NCBI GenBank assembly: GCA_034190945.1
Contig: CM067219.1
Span: 67,562,456 to 67,626,455 of the forward strand
Direction: 5' to 3'
Length of the DNA stretch: 64,000 nt
DNA from: Octodonta nipae
Taxonomy: Eukaryota; Arthropoda; Insecta; Coleoptera; Chrysomelidae
The notes beneath the pieces are model-generated. The model was not told the DNA's origin. It saw nothing but the letters and a program-made list of their open reading frames with translations, and made no database searches. This document shows, one piece after another, positions 1 to 11,800 of the stretch (position 1 is the first letter of the stretch; every line of letters begins with the position of its first letter). Made by a program: the position numbers and the translations under genes.

Positions 1-1043
1 TAAATTAGCCAAAAATTTACCAAGATGACCTTGAAATCGCCAACTTGAGCTGGCGGTTTAGGGATGAGAAACAGTGCAATTAGAGCCATTTTGGCGTAAC
101 GTGGGGGTGTAAACGACATATTTAGGGGTGCATTCATCATATTTAAGGCCCTTTTGGCATTTAGCGGGGGTGAAATTCAAACGAGGGTGACATTTGTTCT
201 GCGAACGTGGGGGCCGCGTTCTCGGACCATAGTGAATCGACCAGGACTGCAGGGGCCCCAACTAGGGCTGCTGTGACACATCATAGACGTAAACTGTTAC
301 AATGGGGCCCCGACTGGTGACAACGGCCGTGGGGGCCGCTTAGAGGTTAGGATGGTGATGACAGCCTCCGATATAGGTTATGTTGTATCAACTGCTATTG
401 GATAGGGCTGCTGTGACTTGACGTATAGGTTAGAAGAGGCGTTGACACGGACAATGGTACGGAACGTTGGTATGGGGCGTTGACGTATGTCACAGAACGA
501 TGGCACGGAACATTGACAGCTGACAGGTAGGCCATAGAGTTGAGTTAGTGGTACGGAACACGATTGAAAGCTGACGTATTGTACTACCGGGAATATGGCG
601 GGTTGTGCCCCCTTGAAGCGCTCTCATTGGTTAATTACCACGTGCTGAGCCGCGCCAAGCTCTCATTGGTCAATAGTCACGTGATCTGTTTAAGCGACAG
701 TATACGACATAATTTATATATTACAAAAACCGTCGCAGTCATCGGGAATCGAACCCCGGTAGTTTTGCTTCCTACGTAAACACTTATATACTCTTTCCAT
801 CACTTGATAGTATGTTCAATGAAAAACCCGTTTAAGATGCGTAGTAATAACGAACCTGCAACACTTGAGATAGCGTCTAGCGCGCAGACACGACGACCTT
901 GTCAAAAAATTCGGTCCCTCTGTTAGCGAGCGGACAAAGGTCAAAACATTGTGTGTCTAGAAGACTATCGTCACACAGCGATGGATGACAGAGACAGGTA
1001 TTAAACAATGTACGTGTCGATAGATGGCGTTCAAAACATTATA
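1..1043 (+). repeat. Left arm of outer long inverted repeat
   Basis: This segment is matched in reverse complement by 10618-11507. Examples are the 'cgtgctgagccgcgccaagc' block near 642, which recurs inverted near 10842-10861, and the 'ttaaggcccttttggcattt' block near 141, which recurs inverted near 11346. The arm is visibly richer in GC and CpG than the rest of the window. It carries short diverged direct repeats of an 'acggaac' type word between about 420 and 560. It contains no believable reading frame. The arm is already matched at base 1, so the element starts upstream of the window. Its inner end is a short TA run at 1041-1049. What moved it is unknown. Confidence 0.85.
700..878 (-). 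other. tRNA-like insertion present only in the left arm
   Basis: The matching right arm near 10800 lacks this stretch. On the minus strand 745-755 reads GGTTCGATTCC, an exact Pol III B-box, inside a T-arm-like context. I do not see a convincing A-box at the usual distance. It is best read as a decayed tRNA-derived insertion or tRNA fragment rather than a functional tRNA gene. Confidence 0.4.
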
Positions 1044-1056
1044 TATATACAGGGTG
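1042..1056 (+). repeat. TIR-like end motif, left-facing terminus
   Basis: The sequence TATATATACAGGGTG sits exactly where the outer palindrome arm ends. The reverse complement of the same word occurs at 9744-9758, and a shorter form at 7707-7715. It resembles the ends of mariner-like elements. The pair 1042/9758 would bracket the transposase at 8138-9201. Confidence 0.5.
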
Positions 1057-1367
1057 AGTTTTTTTGATGATCAGTATGGGGATCTCGGAAACTAGCGGAG
1101 ATACAGCAATTGTTAAATTGGGAAAGATTTACAGTTTTACTGGCCCAATTTAATGACACTTTCGGATTATTGTAAAGTCATGGCTTACTAGATATTTTGA
1201 AAAAACGAAATTCTGTCGATTTATTCAAATCCTTCTAGCTCCTTTGTTTTTGATTTTATAAAAAAAGTGTAAATATCAAAATTGAATCATTCACCTGATG
1301 AGGATAGGACATACACAGCTATTGAAATGTTGTGAAATAACCACTTCAGACTAACATAAGCAGGAAT

Positions 1368-2225
1368 GTTGTATGGATGTTAGACATGCGCAATTATGTT
1401 GTGTGACCGTTAGGCATGCGCAGTGAAGTTGTATGGATGATAGGGATGCGCAATAATGTTGTATCAGTGTAAGACATGCGCAATGATATTGTGTAACCGA
1501 TAGACATGCGCAATGATGTTGTATGTTTGTTAGACATGCGCAATGAAGTTATATGGATGATAGACATGCACAGTGATGTTGAGTGAACGTTAGACATGTG
1601 CAGTAATGTTCTATAGATGCTAGACATGCGCAATGATGTTGTGTGAGCGTTAGGCATGCGTAGTGATGTTTGAATGTTAGGCAAGAGCAGTGATGTTGCG
1701 TGAGTGTTAGACATGCGCAGTGATGTAGGGCTAATAAACATGCGCAATGATGTTGTATGTATCTTAGACATTCGCAGTGAAGTTGTATGGACGATAGACA
1801 AGCACAATGATGTTGTGTGAGTGTTAAGACTTGCGCAGTGAAGATGTACGGATGATAGGCATGCACAGTGATTTTATGCAAGTGTGAGACATGCGCAATA
1901 ATGTTGTATGAGCGTTATACATGTGCAATTATATTGTATGGATGATAGACATGCGCAGTGATGTTCCATGAGTGTCAGACATGCGCAGTGAAGTTGTATG
2001 AGCGTTAGGCATGTGCAATGATGTTGTATAGATAATAGACATGTGCTGTGATGTTGTATGAGTGTTAGACATGCGCAATGATATTGTGTGAGCGTTAGAC
2101 ATGTGCAATAATGTTGTATGCATGTTAGACATGCACAGTGAAGTTGTATGGATGTTAGACATGCGCAATGATGTGGGAGAGTTAGACATGCGCAATGATG
2201 TTGTGTAGGTGTTTGACATGCGTGG
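1368..2225 (-). repeat. 30-bp minisatellite array, left copy
   Basis: About 28 diverged units of 30 bp repeat the pattern tAGACATGCGCAatgatgtt followed by gtatg and a variable tail. Because 30 is a multiple of three, all frames stay open over long stretches and give Ser/Leu/Thr/His-rich or Cys-rich translations. These are artefacts of the repeat and not proteins. The array sits at the outer end of the left arm of the inner foldback and reappears in reverse complement at 7011-7300. Confidence 0.9.
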
Positions 2226-3526
2226 TGTATTGTATGTTGGGTGAGTTTACTTTACATAATTTGTCAACAGCACCCCAGCTGTTACTTTTTTCGTAACCAT
2301 TGAACGCTATGATTTCATACAAATCACGCCTCTCTCTCAAATGTTTTTCCGAGGATTTTTCTCATCTAAGCAATAAGAAGGTATAAATATGTTTGTTCTT
2401 GCAGATCTAGGGAAATATATGAGAATCTGAAGTTACGGCTCTACATACAGAACCCTATGTTATCACAAGCTGATGTACCTGTCTTTAGAAATATAGGAGG
2501 CCTGAACCAAAACATTAACCAGAATTCTGAAATATACCAACATTTCAATGTTACCTGTCTGATTCAACATAACCGCTATAGGTATCAAGCTCCGCACCTG
2601 TTTTCTATCATAGAAAAGTGAATGTGGCTGCTTTTATGCCCCAACAGTCCTATGGTGCGATGAAAATATAATACAAATCAATTCACTCAAGTATGTGGCT
2701 TTCCAGGATCTAGGGAGCTGCCTCATCATTGGTATATATGTGATATAAGGCGTAAATTGCACGTTTACCCTTCATTCAAACAAGTTTTTCTGTACCTCTA
2801 TAAAAAACAGTAAGGTGAAAGGAGCTGTCTATAGGACTTTAAATAACAAGAACGGAATACGAGGAATTAAAGGATCGGCCCAAACGGTTGGATTCTGTTG
2901 TCCGTTGATAATAAAATGGGGGTATTGAAAGGATGCATGACAGGAGCGGGATAGTGAGAATGGACCGATGTTGATTAGGAGGGATAGCAGATAGGTGGGT
3001 GATAATGGTAGGACGGGGACGTGAAAGAAAGTATAGGAGATAACAGGAATTCAAGGAACAATCCCACTGGTTGGATTTAATTGGTTGTTGGTTATTGGAC
3101 TAACAGGTTGAATGGAATATGTTGCTTGATTGTAATCAAGTGGGGTATTGGAAGGGTGAGTGACAAGAACAGGATAATAAAAATGGAATGAATGGTCCTA
3201 ACGAATGGGTTATGTTGGCCGATGTTGATTACGAAGATTAATAGAAAGGTCGATGGTAATATGACAGGAGCGTGAAATTCAATACAATGGTCCTAATGGT
3301 TAGATTTCGTTGGTCGGTAGTTATCATGTGGGAGATTGGAAGGTTGGATACTAATAAGAACGATCCTAATGGTTGGATTTCCTTGGTTATCACGTATGAG
3401 TCCAGAAGGTGGAATGTAAAGAATGGGCTAGCAAGAAAGGAATGAACGGATCTAACCGTCTGATTCAGTTGACTATTGGTTATCACGCGAAAGGTTGGAA
3501 TGTTCACTCATAAGAACGGTATACAG

Positions 3527-3588
<62 letters not shown>

Positions 3589-5405
3589 TCCGTTGTCTGA
3601 TGGTAATTACGTGGGATTCTGAAAGGTTAAACGACAAGACTGAAATAGCAGGAATTCGAGGAACGGTCCTAATGCTTGTATTTTGTTGCCTGGTGTCGAT
3701 TACGAGGGGCAGTAGAATAGTGGATGGTAATGATAGGAGCTTGGATGTGAAAGCCGGTATAGGACATCAGGATGGCAAAAGTATGATTTTAATGGTTGGA
3801 TTTCGTTAGTCGGTAGCTATCATATAGGAGATTGGAAGGTTAAATGATAAGAACGAAACTAATGGTTGGATTTCGTTGGTTATCACGTAGGAGTCTAGAA
3901 GGTTGAATGATAAGAAATGTATACCGAGAATTCAATAGAATGGTTCCAACTACTCGATTCCGTTGTCGGTTGATAATCACATTAGAGTTTAGAAGGTTAA
4001 ACGTTCTTTTACATTCCTGATGAGGAATGTAAAAGAATGGTCCTAATGGTTGGATTTCGTTGGTCGGTAGTTATCATATGGGAGATTTTAAGGTTGAATG
4101 ATAAGAACGATACTAACGGTTGGATTTCGTTGGTTATCACGTAGGAGTGTAGAAGGAAGGTTGAATGTAAAGAATGGGATACCGAGAATTCAATAGAATG
4201 GTTCTAGCTACTCGATTCTGTTGTCTGCTGATATTCACATGAGAGTCTAGAAGGTTAAACGACAAGAACGGGATACCAAGAATTCAACTAACTTGTATTT
4301 CGTTGACAGGTATTAATTACGAGGCATAGTAGAACCGTGGGTGGCAATGGTAAGAGCTGGGGATGTGAAAGCATCTTTAGGACATCTGGAATTCACAGAA
4401 TGGGTAGCTGTCGTCCAACGGTAACGAAATAGAACGAATAGGAGTTTTGAAGCTTGAATGATTGGCACGGGATAGCGGGAATCGGACAAACAACCTACTG
4501 GACCCTGTTTGATTGATCGAGTGTGCATAGCTACGTTATGTTGTCGTTGGACAGTAGAAATTATATTGAGAAAACTGAAAGAATTCAAGCGATCTGTTTT
4601 TAATATATAACTGATGGGATCGTTAATTTGTGTAACAAAATTTTTCTTAGGCAGGACCTGAGCACGTTACGTATTCAATGTGCCACTGTGTTTACTTTAA
4701 ATCTAGCAAAAACTCTCAGTTACTTCAACGTCATTAATCATTGAACAACAATTTCATTTGAACCGAACCTCTCTAGTGTGTTTTCCGAGATCTAGGTATT
4801 TTTCTCATCAATACCATATATAAGAAGATCAACATGTGTTATTCGGAGATGTAAGGAAATATACGACAATCAGACGTCAAAGTCGTGGTATACCAAACAT
4901 TGTTACGTAACATGCAGACGGACTAGTTTCTAGTTTATCTGATTCATACAGTATAGTGTTTGAAATAAATGCATTCCTCATACCACATACCTACATAGTG
5001 AATACTTCACTGTGTTTGCTTTAAATTTGAGAACATCTTAACCATTGGTCAATAATTTCATTTGAAACAGACAGCTCGAGTGTGATTCCCCTAGATCTAC
5101 GGATTTTTCTCACCAATATCATAAGAAGACATACATATGTTTTCCGTCATTGTTTGTGACGTCACTGGTCATCATTCTCATTGATTAGTTCAAACCAACC
5201 ATTATGTTACACTGTGATTCTGTAACGCATTGGTCGAGGAACACATCTTCAGTGAGATGGATCACACCAAGCCCCGTTACGTAATGAGCCAACGGACTAA
5301 CCTGCAGATTATCTACTCCATACCGTATACTATCTGAAATAAATGCATTCCTTTTACCACATATATGTTGAATACTTCAGTGAGTTTGCTTTAAATTTGA
5401 CAACA
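2226..5405 (+). repeat. Left arm of inner foldback element
   Basis: This stretch is mirrored by 5439-7010. The block around 4313-5035 matches 5440-6165 in reverse complement over about 700 bp. Further matches pair 3660-3790 with 6690-6800, and about 2300-2510 with 6805-7010. The left arm carries roughly 1.2 kb (about 2510-3660) that the right arm lacks. Inside it are many diverged copies of a roughly 100-bp 'ggttggatttcgttggt' block. Similar open frames on opposite strands at 4313-4588 and 5810-6163 simply reflect the symmetry, and there is no recognisable protein. Confidence 0.85.
3529..3585. repeat. (TA)n microsatellite
   Basis: A pure TA tract of about 57 bp within the left foldback arm, directly preceded by ATACAGGG. 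It is one of about nine TA tracts of 40-57 bp in this window. Confidence 0.95.
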
Positions 5406-5460
5406 AAGCCCCATCACCAATGGTTTAAGATGGGACGATGTTGTCAAATTTAAAGCAAAC
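5384..5460. repeat. Centre of the inner foldback
   Basis: A perfect 22-bp inverted repeat pairs 5384-5405 with 5439-5460, leaving a 33-base loop. A near copy of the left half lies at about 5026-5046, so the symmetric partner of the right arm can be aligned in two registers. This points to an internal duplication near the hinge. Confidence 0.85.
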
Positions 5461-7010
5461 ACATTGAAGTATTGACTATGTATGTATGTGGTATGAGGAA
5501 TGCATTTATTTCAAACACTATACTGTATGATCAGATAAACTAGAAACTAGTCCGTCTGCATGTTACGTAACATTGTTTGGTATACCACGACATTGACGTC
5601 TGATTGTCGTATATTTCCCTAGATCTCGGAATAACACATGTTGATCTTCTGATATATGGTATTGATGAGAAAAATACCTAGATATCGGAAAAACACACTA
5701 GAGAGATTCGGTTGAAATGAAATTGTTGTTCAATGATTAATGACGTTGAAGTAACTGAGCGTGTTTGCTAGATTTAAAGTAAACACAGTGGGCACATTGA
5801 GTACCTAGCGTGCTCAAGGCCTGCCTAAGAAAAAAATTTGTTACACAAATTAACGACCCCATCAGTTATATATTTAAAACAGATCGCTTGAATTCTTTCA
5901 ATTTTCTCAACATAATTTCTACCGTCCAACGACAACATAACGTAGCTATGCCATCTCGATCAATCAAACAGGGTCCACTAGGTTGTTTGTCCGTTTCCCG
6001 CTATCCCGTGCCAATCATTCAAGCTTCCAAACTCCTATTCGTTCTATTTCATTACCGTTCGACGATACCTACCCATTCTTTGAATTACAGATGTCCTAAA
6101 CATGATTTCACATCCCCAGCTCTTACCATTGTCACCCACGGTTCCACTATGGCTCGTAATTAACACCTGTCAACGAAATACAAGCTATAGGACCGCTCGT
6201 TAAATTCTTGGTATCCCGTTCTTGTCGTTTAACCTTCTAGACTCTCATGTGAATATCAGCATACAACGGAATCAAATAGCTAGAACCATTCTATTGAATT
6301 CTCGGTATCCCATTCATTACATTCAACCTTCCTTCTAGACCCTACATGATAACCAACGAAATCCAAACCTTAGTATCGTTCTTATCATTCAACCTTAAAA
6401 TCTCCCATATGATAACTACCGACCAACGAAATCCAACCATTAGGACCATTCTTGTACATTCCTGATGTCCCGTTCTTGTCGTTTAACCTTCTAGACTCTC
6501 ATGTGATTATCAACAGACAACGGAGTCGAATAGTTAGAACCATTCTATTGAATTATCGGTATCCATTTCTTATCATTCAACCTTCTAGACTCCGACGTGA
6601 TCTCCAACAAAATCCAACCATTAGTTTCGTTCTTATCATTCAACCTTCCAATCTCCTATATGATGGCTAAAGACTAACGAAATCCAATCATTAGGACCAA
6701 ACTTTTCCATCTTGATGTCCTATACCTCCTTTCACATCCAGGCTCCTATCATTACCATCCACTATTCTACTGGCCCTCGTTATCGACACCAGCAAACAAA
6801 ATATGTTTGGTTCAGGCCTCCTATATTTCTAACGCCAGGTACATCAGCTTGTGACAAATTAGGGTTCTGTACGTAGAGCTGTAACGTCAGATTCTCATAT
6901 ATTTCCATAGAGCTGCAAAAACAAACATATTTATACCTTCTTATTGCTTAGATGAGAAAAATCCATAGATCTCGGAAAAACATATTTGAGAGAGAGACAT
7001 GATTTATATG
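5439..7010 (-). repeat. Right arm of inner foldback element
   Basis: Reverse-complement partner of the left arm, but shorter (about 1.6 kb against 3.2 kb) because the equivalent of about 2510-3660 is absent. It ends at its own, shorter minisatellite array. It is noncoding. Confidence 0.8.
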
Positions 7011-7300
7011 AAATCACCTACACAACATCATTGTGCATGTCTAACTCTCCCACATCATTGCGCATGTCTAACATCCATTCAACTTCACTGCGCATGTCTA
7101 ACATACATACAACATCATTGCACATGTCTAACGCTCAAACAACATCACTGCGCATGTCTATCATCCATACAACATCATTGCGCATGTCTATTAGCCCTAC
7201 ATCACTGCGCATGTCTATTAGCCCTACATCACTGCGCATGTCTAACACTCACGCAACATCACGGTTCACGTCTAACACTCAAACAACATCACTACGCATG
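7011..7300 (+). repeat. 30-bp minisatellite array, right copy
   Basis: About nine to ten units of the same 30-bp repeat as at 1368-2225, in opposite orientation (CATTGCGCATGTCTA core). The difference in copy number between the two arms shows unequal expansion or contraction. Confidence 0.9.
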
Positions 7301-7706
7301 CCTCTTAATATCTCATTCTTTTGTTGGCGGTTTGTCGTTCCTTTTATGAGGATGGGCTAACCCAGCGATATCTTCCTATTAAGTGTACACCTCCCATCTT
7401 ATACATCAGCAACCCAGAAAACTGACACCTGCCTTCGTTCTTTTCTCTCTCTACTCGCTACACACTGATTGGTGTTTGATATATACCAGATACTTTATTC
7501 CCAAACCCAGCATATCAACTCCCCGAATCCCTGTATCTAATTTCCCTGAAATTCCTGTCTCTAATTTCCCGAATTCAAACATCTATTATCCCATATTCCT
7601 GAATCTATTATCCTGCATCTATTTGCAAACATTTCATAAACAACTTTACCATTATGAACACACTCTGTATTTTTTACATTCTGTTTATGGGATATATTTT
7701 CCGAGA

Positions 7707-7715
7707 CACCCTGTA
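7707..7715 (-). repeat. TIR-like end motif, right-facing terminus
   Basis: CACCCTGTA in the orientation expected for the right end of an element. It could be the partner of 1042-1056 and close the element holding the inner foldback. The sequence following the shared nine bases differs between the two ends. Confidence 0.35.
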
Positions 7716-8137
7716 TCTTTATTATACAATAATTTCGATTTTAAAATGTTGGTAAATCTAAATATGTAAATACTCAATAGCTTATACATCTTTAATAGCC
7801 ACATTAAAAATGAAAATTGATTATTTAAACTCTAAATATGCTTTTATAATTTAGTGTAAGTTTCTCCGAATAGATATGGCAACGTGGCATACAGACCAAC
7901 TTATTTACTACATTTTTTACTTCAACGACGACTGAGAGTTACGATTGTTTTTTGCGATTTCGATTCTTGTAAATAAGAATAGATAAACGGTAAAGTGATT
8001 TGAATGATATCTATTTGATGTAGACTTCGTGGTTTGCTTTCCATTTAATATATTTTTTAAATAAATAAAATCGGTTGTGATTAGTGTGTAAGTTCGAAAA
8101 TTAAGAATAGTGCGACAGTATTTATTTGTGATAAATA

Positions 8138-9201
8138 ATGGCCGATTATACAATTAGGGAAAGACATGACATGATCTTAATTTATGGGGAAAGCAGACGT
8201 AATTGCAGAATAGCAAGAATGTTATATAGGGAAAGGTTTCCAAACAGACGCCTGCCCAATGCTAGGACATTCGTAGCTGTTTCGCAGAGGCTTCTGGAAA
8301 CAGGTAGTGTAATACCACAAATAAACAATCGCGGACCACAGCGACATAATCGTATTTTAGCTGCTGAGGATCAAATACTAGACCTTATCGACATCAACCC
8401 ATATCGTAGCACACGGAATATTGGAAGTGAGTTGCAAATTTCTCACACTGTTGTTAATAACAATTGCTCTATCCATATCACATGCAGCGGGTTCAAAGGC
8501 TTTCAATTGATGATTTTCAACTAAGACTCAATTTCTGTCGTTGGTTCCTCAGAAAACATCGACAATTTCCTAATTTTGTGAACAATATTTTAACAACAGA
8601 TGAAGCAAGTTTTAATAGGAATGGTATAATAAATTTTCATAATACGCATTCGTGGTCTGAGGTAAATCCGCACGAAATACGCCAGTCAGTATTTCAACAC
8701 CAATTCTCAGTTAACGTGTGGGCTGGAATAGTTGGTGAATACTTGGTTGGGCCATTTATACTGCCTGCACGTTTGACAGGTGAGAATTACCTTTATTTTT
8801 TGAACAACACGCTACCAGATTTGTTAGATGAAGTGAACCTACAAACACGTTCCAATATGTGGTACTTACATGACGGAGCACCTGCCCACGCAAGTCATCT
8901 AGTTGTCGACTTCTTAAATAGAACATTTCCCCGTCGTTGGATTGGTCGAAACGGACATATACGTTGGCCAGCAAGATCTCCTGATCTCAATCCTTTAGAT
9001 TTCTACTTATGGGGACACATGAAAAGTAAGGTTTACACGACTCCAATTATTGACGAGAATGACCTTAGACGAAGCATTTTTGACGCTGCTGACGAAATCC
9101 GAAATATTCCAGGAATTTTTTCTCGCATACGTGAAAATTGGATTAAACGGTGTCGTGCTTGTGTCGATAGTAATGGTGGGCATTTTGAACATTTGCTGTG
9201 A
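8138..9201 (+). pseudogene. Mariner-like (IS630/Tc1/mariner) transposase, frameshifted
   Basis: The first open segment, 8138-8524, encodes an N-terminal helix-turn-helix region of the insect DUF4817-like type, beginning MADYTIRERHDMILIYGES. The second, 8464-9201, encodes the DDE catalytic domain. Catalytic positions are visible: TDEASF near 8602, HDGAPAH near 8873, and SPDLNPLDFYLWG near 8980. There are 36 residues between the second and third acidic residues, so the signature is DD36D and not the DD34D of classical mariner. The reading frame breaks near 8455-8465, where a few codons around the 'HTVVN' / 'LLYPYHMQRVQ' join appear deleted. The protein would cut and paste its own element at TA. 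Flanking TIR-like words lie at 1042 and 9758. It is probably inactive. Confidence 0.85.
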
Positions 9202-9743
9202 ATAATCCGTTGTTTCAACAGTTCTATCATTATAATAAACTCGGTAAGTAGGATTACATATTTACTTGTCTAATATAAATAATATTAATTAAATCAGTAA
9301 TAATGACTCTTCGAATAATTTAACTGGTAAAAAACTACATATACAGATCTCTTGAGTTGCATATCATATTTACCCAACTTTGTATAATTGCATAAAAGAA
9401 ACTGCCAAATACAAATTCTAATTGTAATACCTTGTATTACAAACGTAAATATTTTCAACAAAATATTTCATACACTTTTATTTAATTCTAAGGTCAATGT
9501 CATCAGTCAATACAAAAACACAGATGTTTATTGTTTTGTCGGCATAGTCATTCCTTTATTATTCGCGCTAAGAGTGAATCTGCTTCGAACGCGAGCGACG
9601 TTGCCGGATTGACAATAATTTACTTAATATGTTTTAGGGATTTTCTTGGTTATTAAGGCCTACTGACCATAGTGGTATAAGAGTTTTTTGTTTAATTTGG
9701 TGTATACTACCTCCACCTAAAATATCTTCACTCAAACTATTTA
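9202..9743. other. 3' flank of mariner-like transposase
   Basis: AT-rich, without coding signal. It ends in the TIR-like word at 9744-9758. A 'ggcaacgt' word near 7880 recurs inverted near 9600, but I do not see a longer terminal repeat. Confidence 0.4.
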
Positions 9744-9770
9744 CACCCTGTATATATAGTGTATCTTTTC

Positions 9771-9775
<5 letters not shown>

Positions 9776-9822
<47 letters not shown>
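9776..9822. repeat. (TA)n microsatellite
   Basis: A 47-bp TA tract immediately 5' of the SINE. A second tract follows the SINE at 10565-10617. Confidence 0.95.
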
Positions 9823-9825
<3 letters not shown>

Positions 9826-10562
9826 GCCCCCCGGTGGCCTAGTGGGAAAGTCCGTCAGCTCACACAATTGTACTAAATTGGAGCTTGATATAGCGGACCG
9901 GACCCGGGATCAAATCCCAGCCAAGTCAAGGTTTTTTTCATTAATAAAAAAATTGTGACAAAATTCCGGGGGGTACAGTCGTCTCTGACGTAAATGGCAA
10001 AAATCAGGGAAATAGACATTTGCCCCTTACCAACCCGCACTGAGGCAGCGTGGTAAGGTATGCCTCATATCCCCTGTAAAATTCGAAGAATATTCTTCGT
10101 CTTCTCAATTCTTCTTACAAAAAGACCTTAAGCTCTTTATCTGTTCCCTCAAGACCTTAAGTGTCTCCGATTAGCTCTTCAGCTTTCGCTTCATTAATAC
10201 ATTCCGTTACGAGTCTAGTTATACAAACGCCAATTCCTCAACCTCTAGCCTTGAGTTTCCGATAAAAACTGCCAAAATTATGTTCGTCTTCTCAATCCTT
10301 CGAGCCAGTTCTTCAATTCTCCAGTCCTACACTTCTTCTTCTTCATTTCAGTTAGTAAAACCGACCATTTGCCCACCTACCTTCAATTCTCTTCAATACA
10401 GTCCTTCTCACAGATCTTAAGCTCTTCTTCTTCTTCCTCTGTTCTCAAGACCTTAAGTTCTCCATTTCCACAGCTGTTCAACTTCCTCTGCAATCTTTCA
10501 ATTCTTCAGGGAGGCTACACCATGAAAAATTGGTTGAATATAGCTGCATATGATGATGATGA

Positions 10563-10564
<2 letters not shown>
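9823..10564 (+). mobile_element. tRNA-derived SINE-like element
   Basis: The 5' part carries a Pol III internal promoter. The A-box TGGCCTAGTGG is at 9835-9845. A B-box-like GGATCAAATCC is at 9907-9917 and matches 9 of 11 consensus positions. The spacing of about 60 bp is longer than in tRNA genes and common in SINE heads. Downstream is a tRNA-unrelated body rich in CTT/TTC with an imperfect internal duplication (about 10100-10165 against 10281-10465). It ends in a GAT repeat that runs into (TA)n. A SINE is copied by a LINE's reverse transcriptase. The partner LINE is not identified, and no poly(A) tail is present. Confidence 0.65.

Positions 10565-10617
<53 letters not shown>
10565..10617. 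repeat. (TA)n microsatellite
   Basis: A 53-bp TA tract between the SINE tail and the right arm of the outer palindrome. Confidence 0.95.
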
Positions 10618-10619
<2 letters not shown>

Positions 10620-11507
10620 GTTTTGAACCCCATCTATCGACACGTACATTGTTTAATACCTGTCTCTGTCAATCATCGCTGTGTGACGATAGTCTTCTAC
10701 ACACACAATGTTTTGACCTTTGTTCGCTCGCTAATAGAGGGAGCGAACTGTGCGCCTGCTAACAAGTTGGAATTCTGCGAATTTTTTGACAAAGTTGAAA
10801 TTTGGCGCGCTTAAACAGATCACATGACTATTGACCAATGAGAGCTTGGCGCGGCTCAGCACGTGGTAATTAACCAATGAAAGCGCTTCAAGGTGGCACA
10901 ACCAGCCATATTGCCGGTAGTGCAATACATCAGCTTTCAACCGTGTTCCGTACCACTGACCCAACTCTATGACCTACCTGTCAGCTGTCAATGTTCCGTG
11001 CCATCGTTCTTTGACATACGTCAACGCCCCATACCAACGTTCCGTGCCATCTTTCTATGCCAACGTCCCATACCATCGTTCGGTACCATCGTCCGTGTCA
11101 ACGCCTCTTCTAACCTATACGTCAAGTCACAGCGGCCCTATCCAATAGCAGTTGATACAACATAACCTATATCGGAGACTGTCATCACCATCCTAACGTC
11201 TAAACGCCCCCCCTCGGCCGTTGTCACCAGTCGGGGCCCCCATTGTAACAGTTAACTTCTATGATGTGTCACAGCAGCCCTAGTTGGGGCCCCCGCAGTC
11301 CTGGTCGCTTCACCATGGTCCGAGAACGCGGCCCACACCCCGCTAAATGCCAAAAGGGCCTTAAATGTGATGAATGCACCCCTAAATATGCCGTTTACAT
11401 CCCCACGTTAAGCCAAAATGGCTCTAATTGCACCATTTCTCACCCCCTAAACCGCCAGCTCACGTTGGCGATTTCAAGCTCATCTTTTCGGCGAATTTAA
11501 GCTTAGA
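10618..11507 (-). repeat. Right arm of outer long inverted repeat
   Basis: Reverse complement of 1-1043. Similarity fades after the 'cggcgaatttaagc' word near 11492-11507. The arm lacks the tRNA-like insertion found in the left arm. There is no coding content. The open frames on both strands are the same noncoding sequence seen from two sides. Confidence 0.85.
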
Positions 11508-11579
11508 ATCTCTTATGGGAAATTACATGTAATTTTGGTCGATTTTGGCCTAGAATCGGCATAGCTTATTTACTTACCA

Positions 11580-11800
11580 AATATCATGCACAATGGTGCT
11601 AGCTAATGACGATACAATTTTTATTAAAACCTTAATTTTGAGAAGGTACAGAGTGAGTCAAATGCTGCTACAATTTCTTCATACCGGATGATGTAAATAC
11701 GGCAATAATTTTTCGAGTTTAGCATGATTCCTTGCTCAATAAAAATCAAATCAAGTTTATAATTTATTGGTAGTTCCGCAGACACCATTACTTAGTTCCT
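11580..11800 (+). repeat. Dispersed repeat, shared with 30555-30740
   Basis: The stretch beginning 'gtgctagctaatgacgat' and continuing to 'gtttagcatgattcctt' is matched in the same order and orientation downstream of the plus-strand Penelope copy at about 30565-30672, with many small gaps. It is noncoding and its class is unknown. Confidence 0.6.

Noticed and set aside
1394..2219. Long repetitive frames rich in His/Thr/Ser/Leu/Met or Cys on the minus strand
   Set aside because: They are translations of a 30-bp minisatellite. All frames stay open because the unit is a multiple of three.
4313..6163. Two similar proteins of about 90-117 residues on opposite strands
   Set aside because: The similarity is due to the foldback arms being inverted copies. 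No domain, no start context, and the family-like conservation is just the DNA symmetry.
9007..9230. Minus-strand frames overlapping the mariner-like transposase
   Set aside because: Antisense shadows of the DDE domain.
10510..10626. Frame ending in a poly-Tyr/Ile run
   Set aside because: Reading through GAT and TA repeats. The same applies at 32513-32788, 42120-42311 and 47329-47738.
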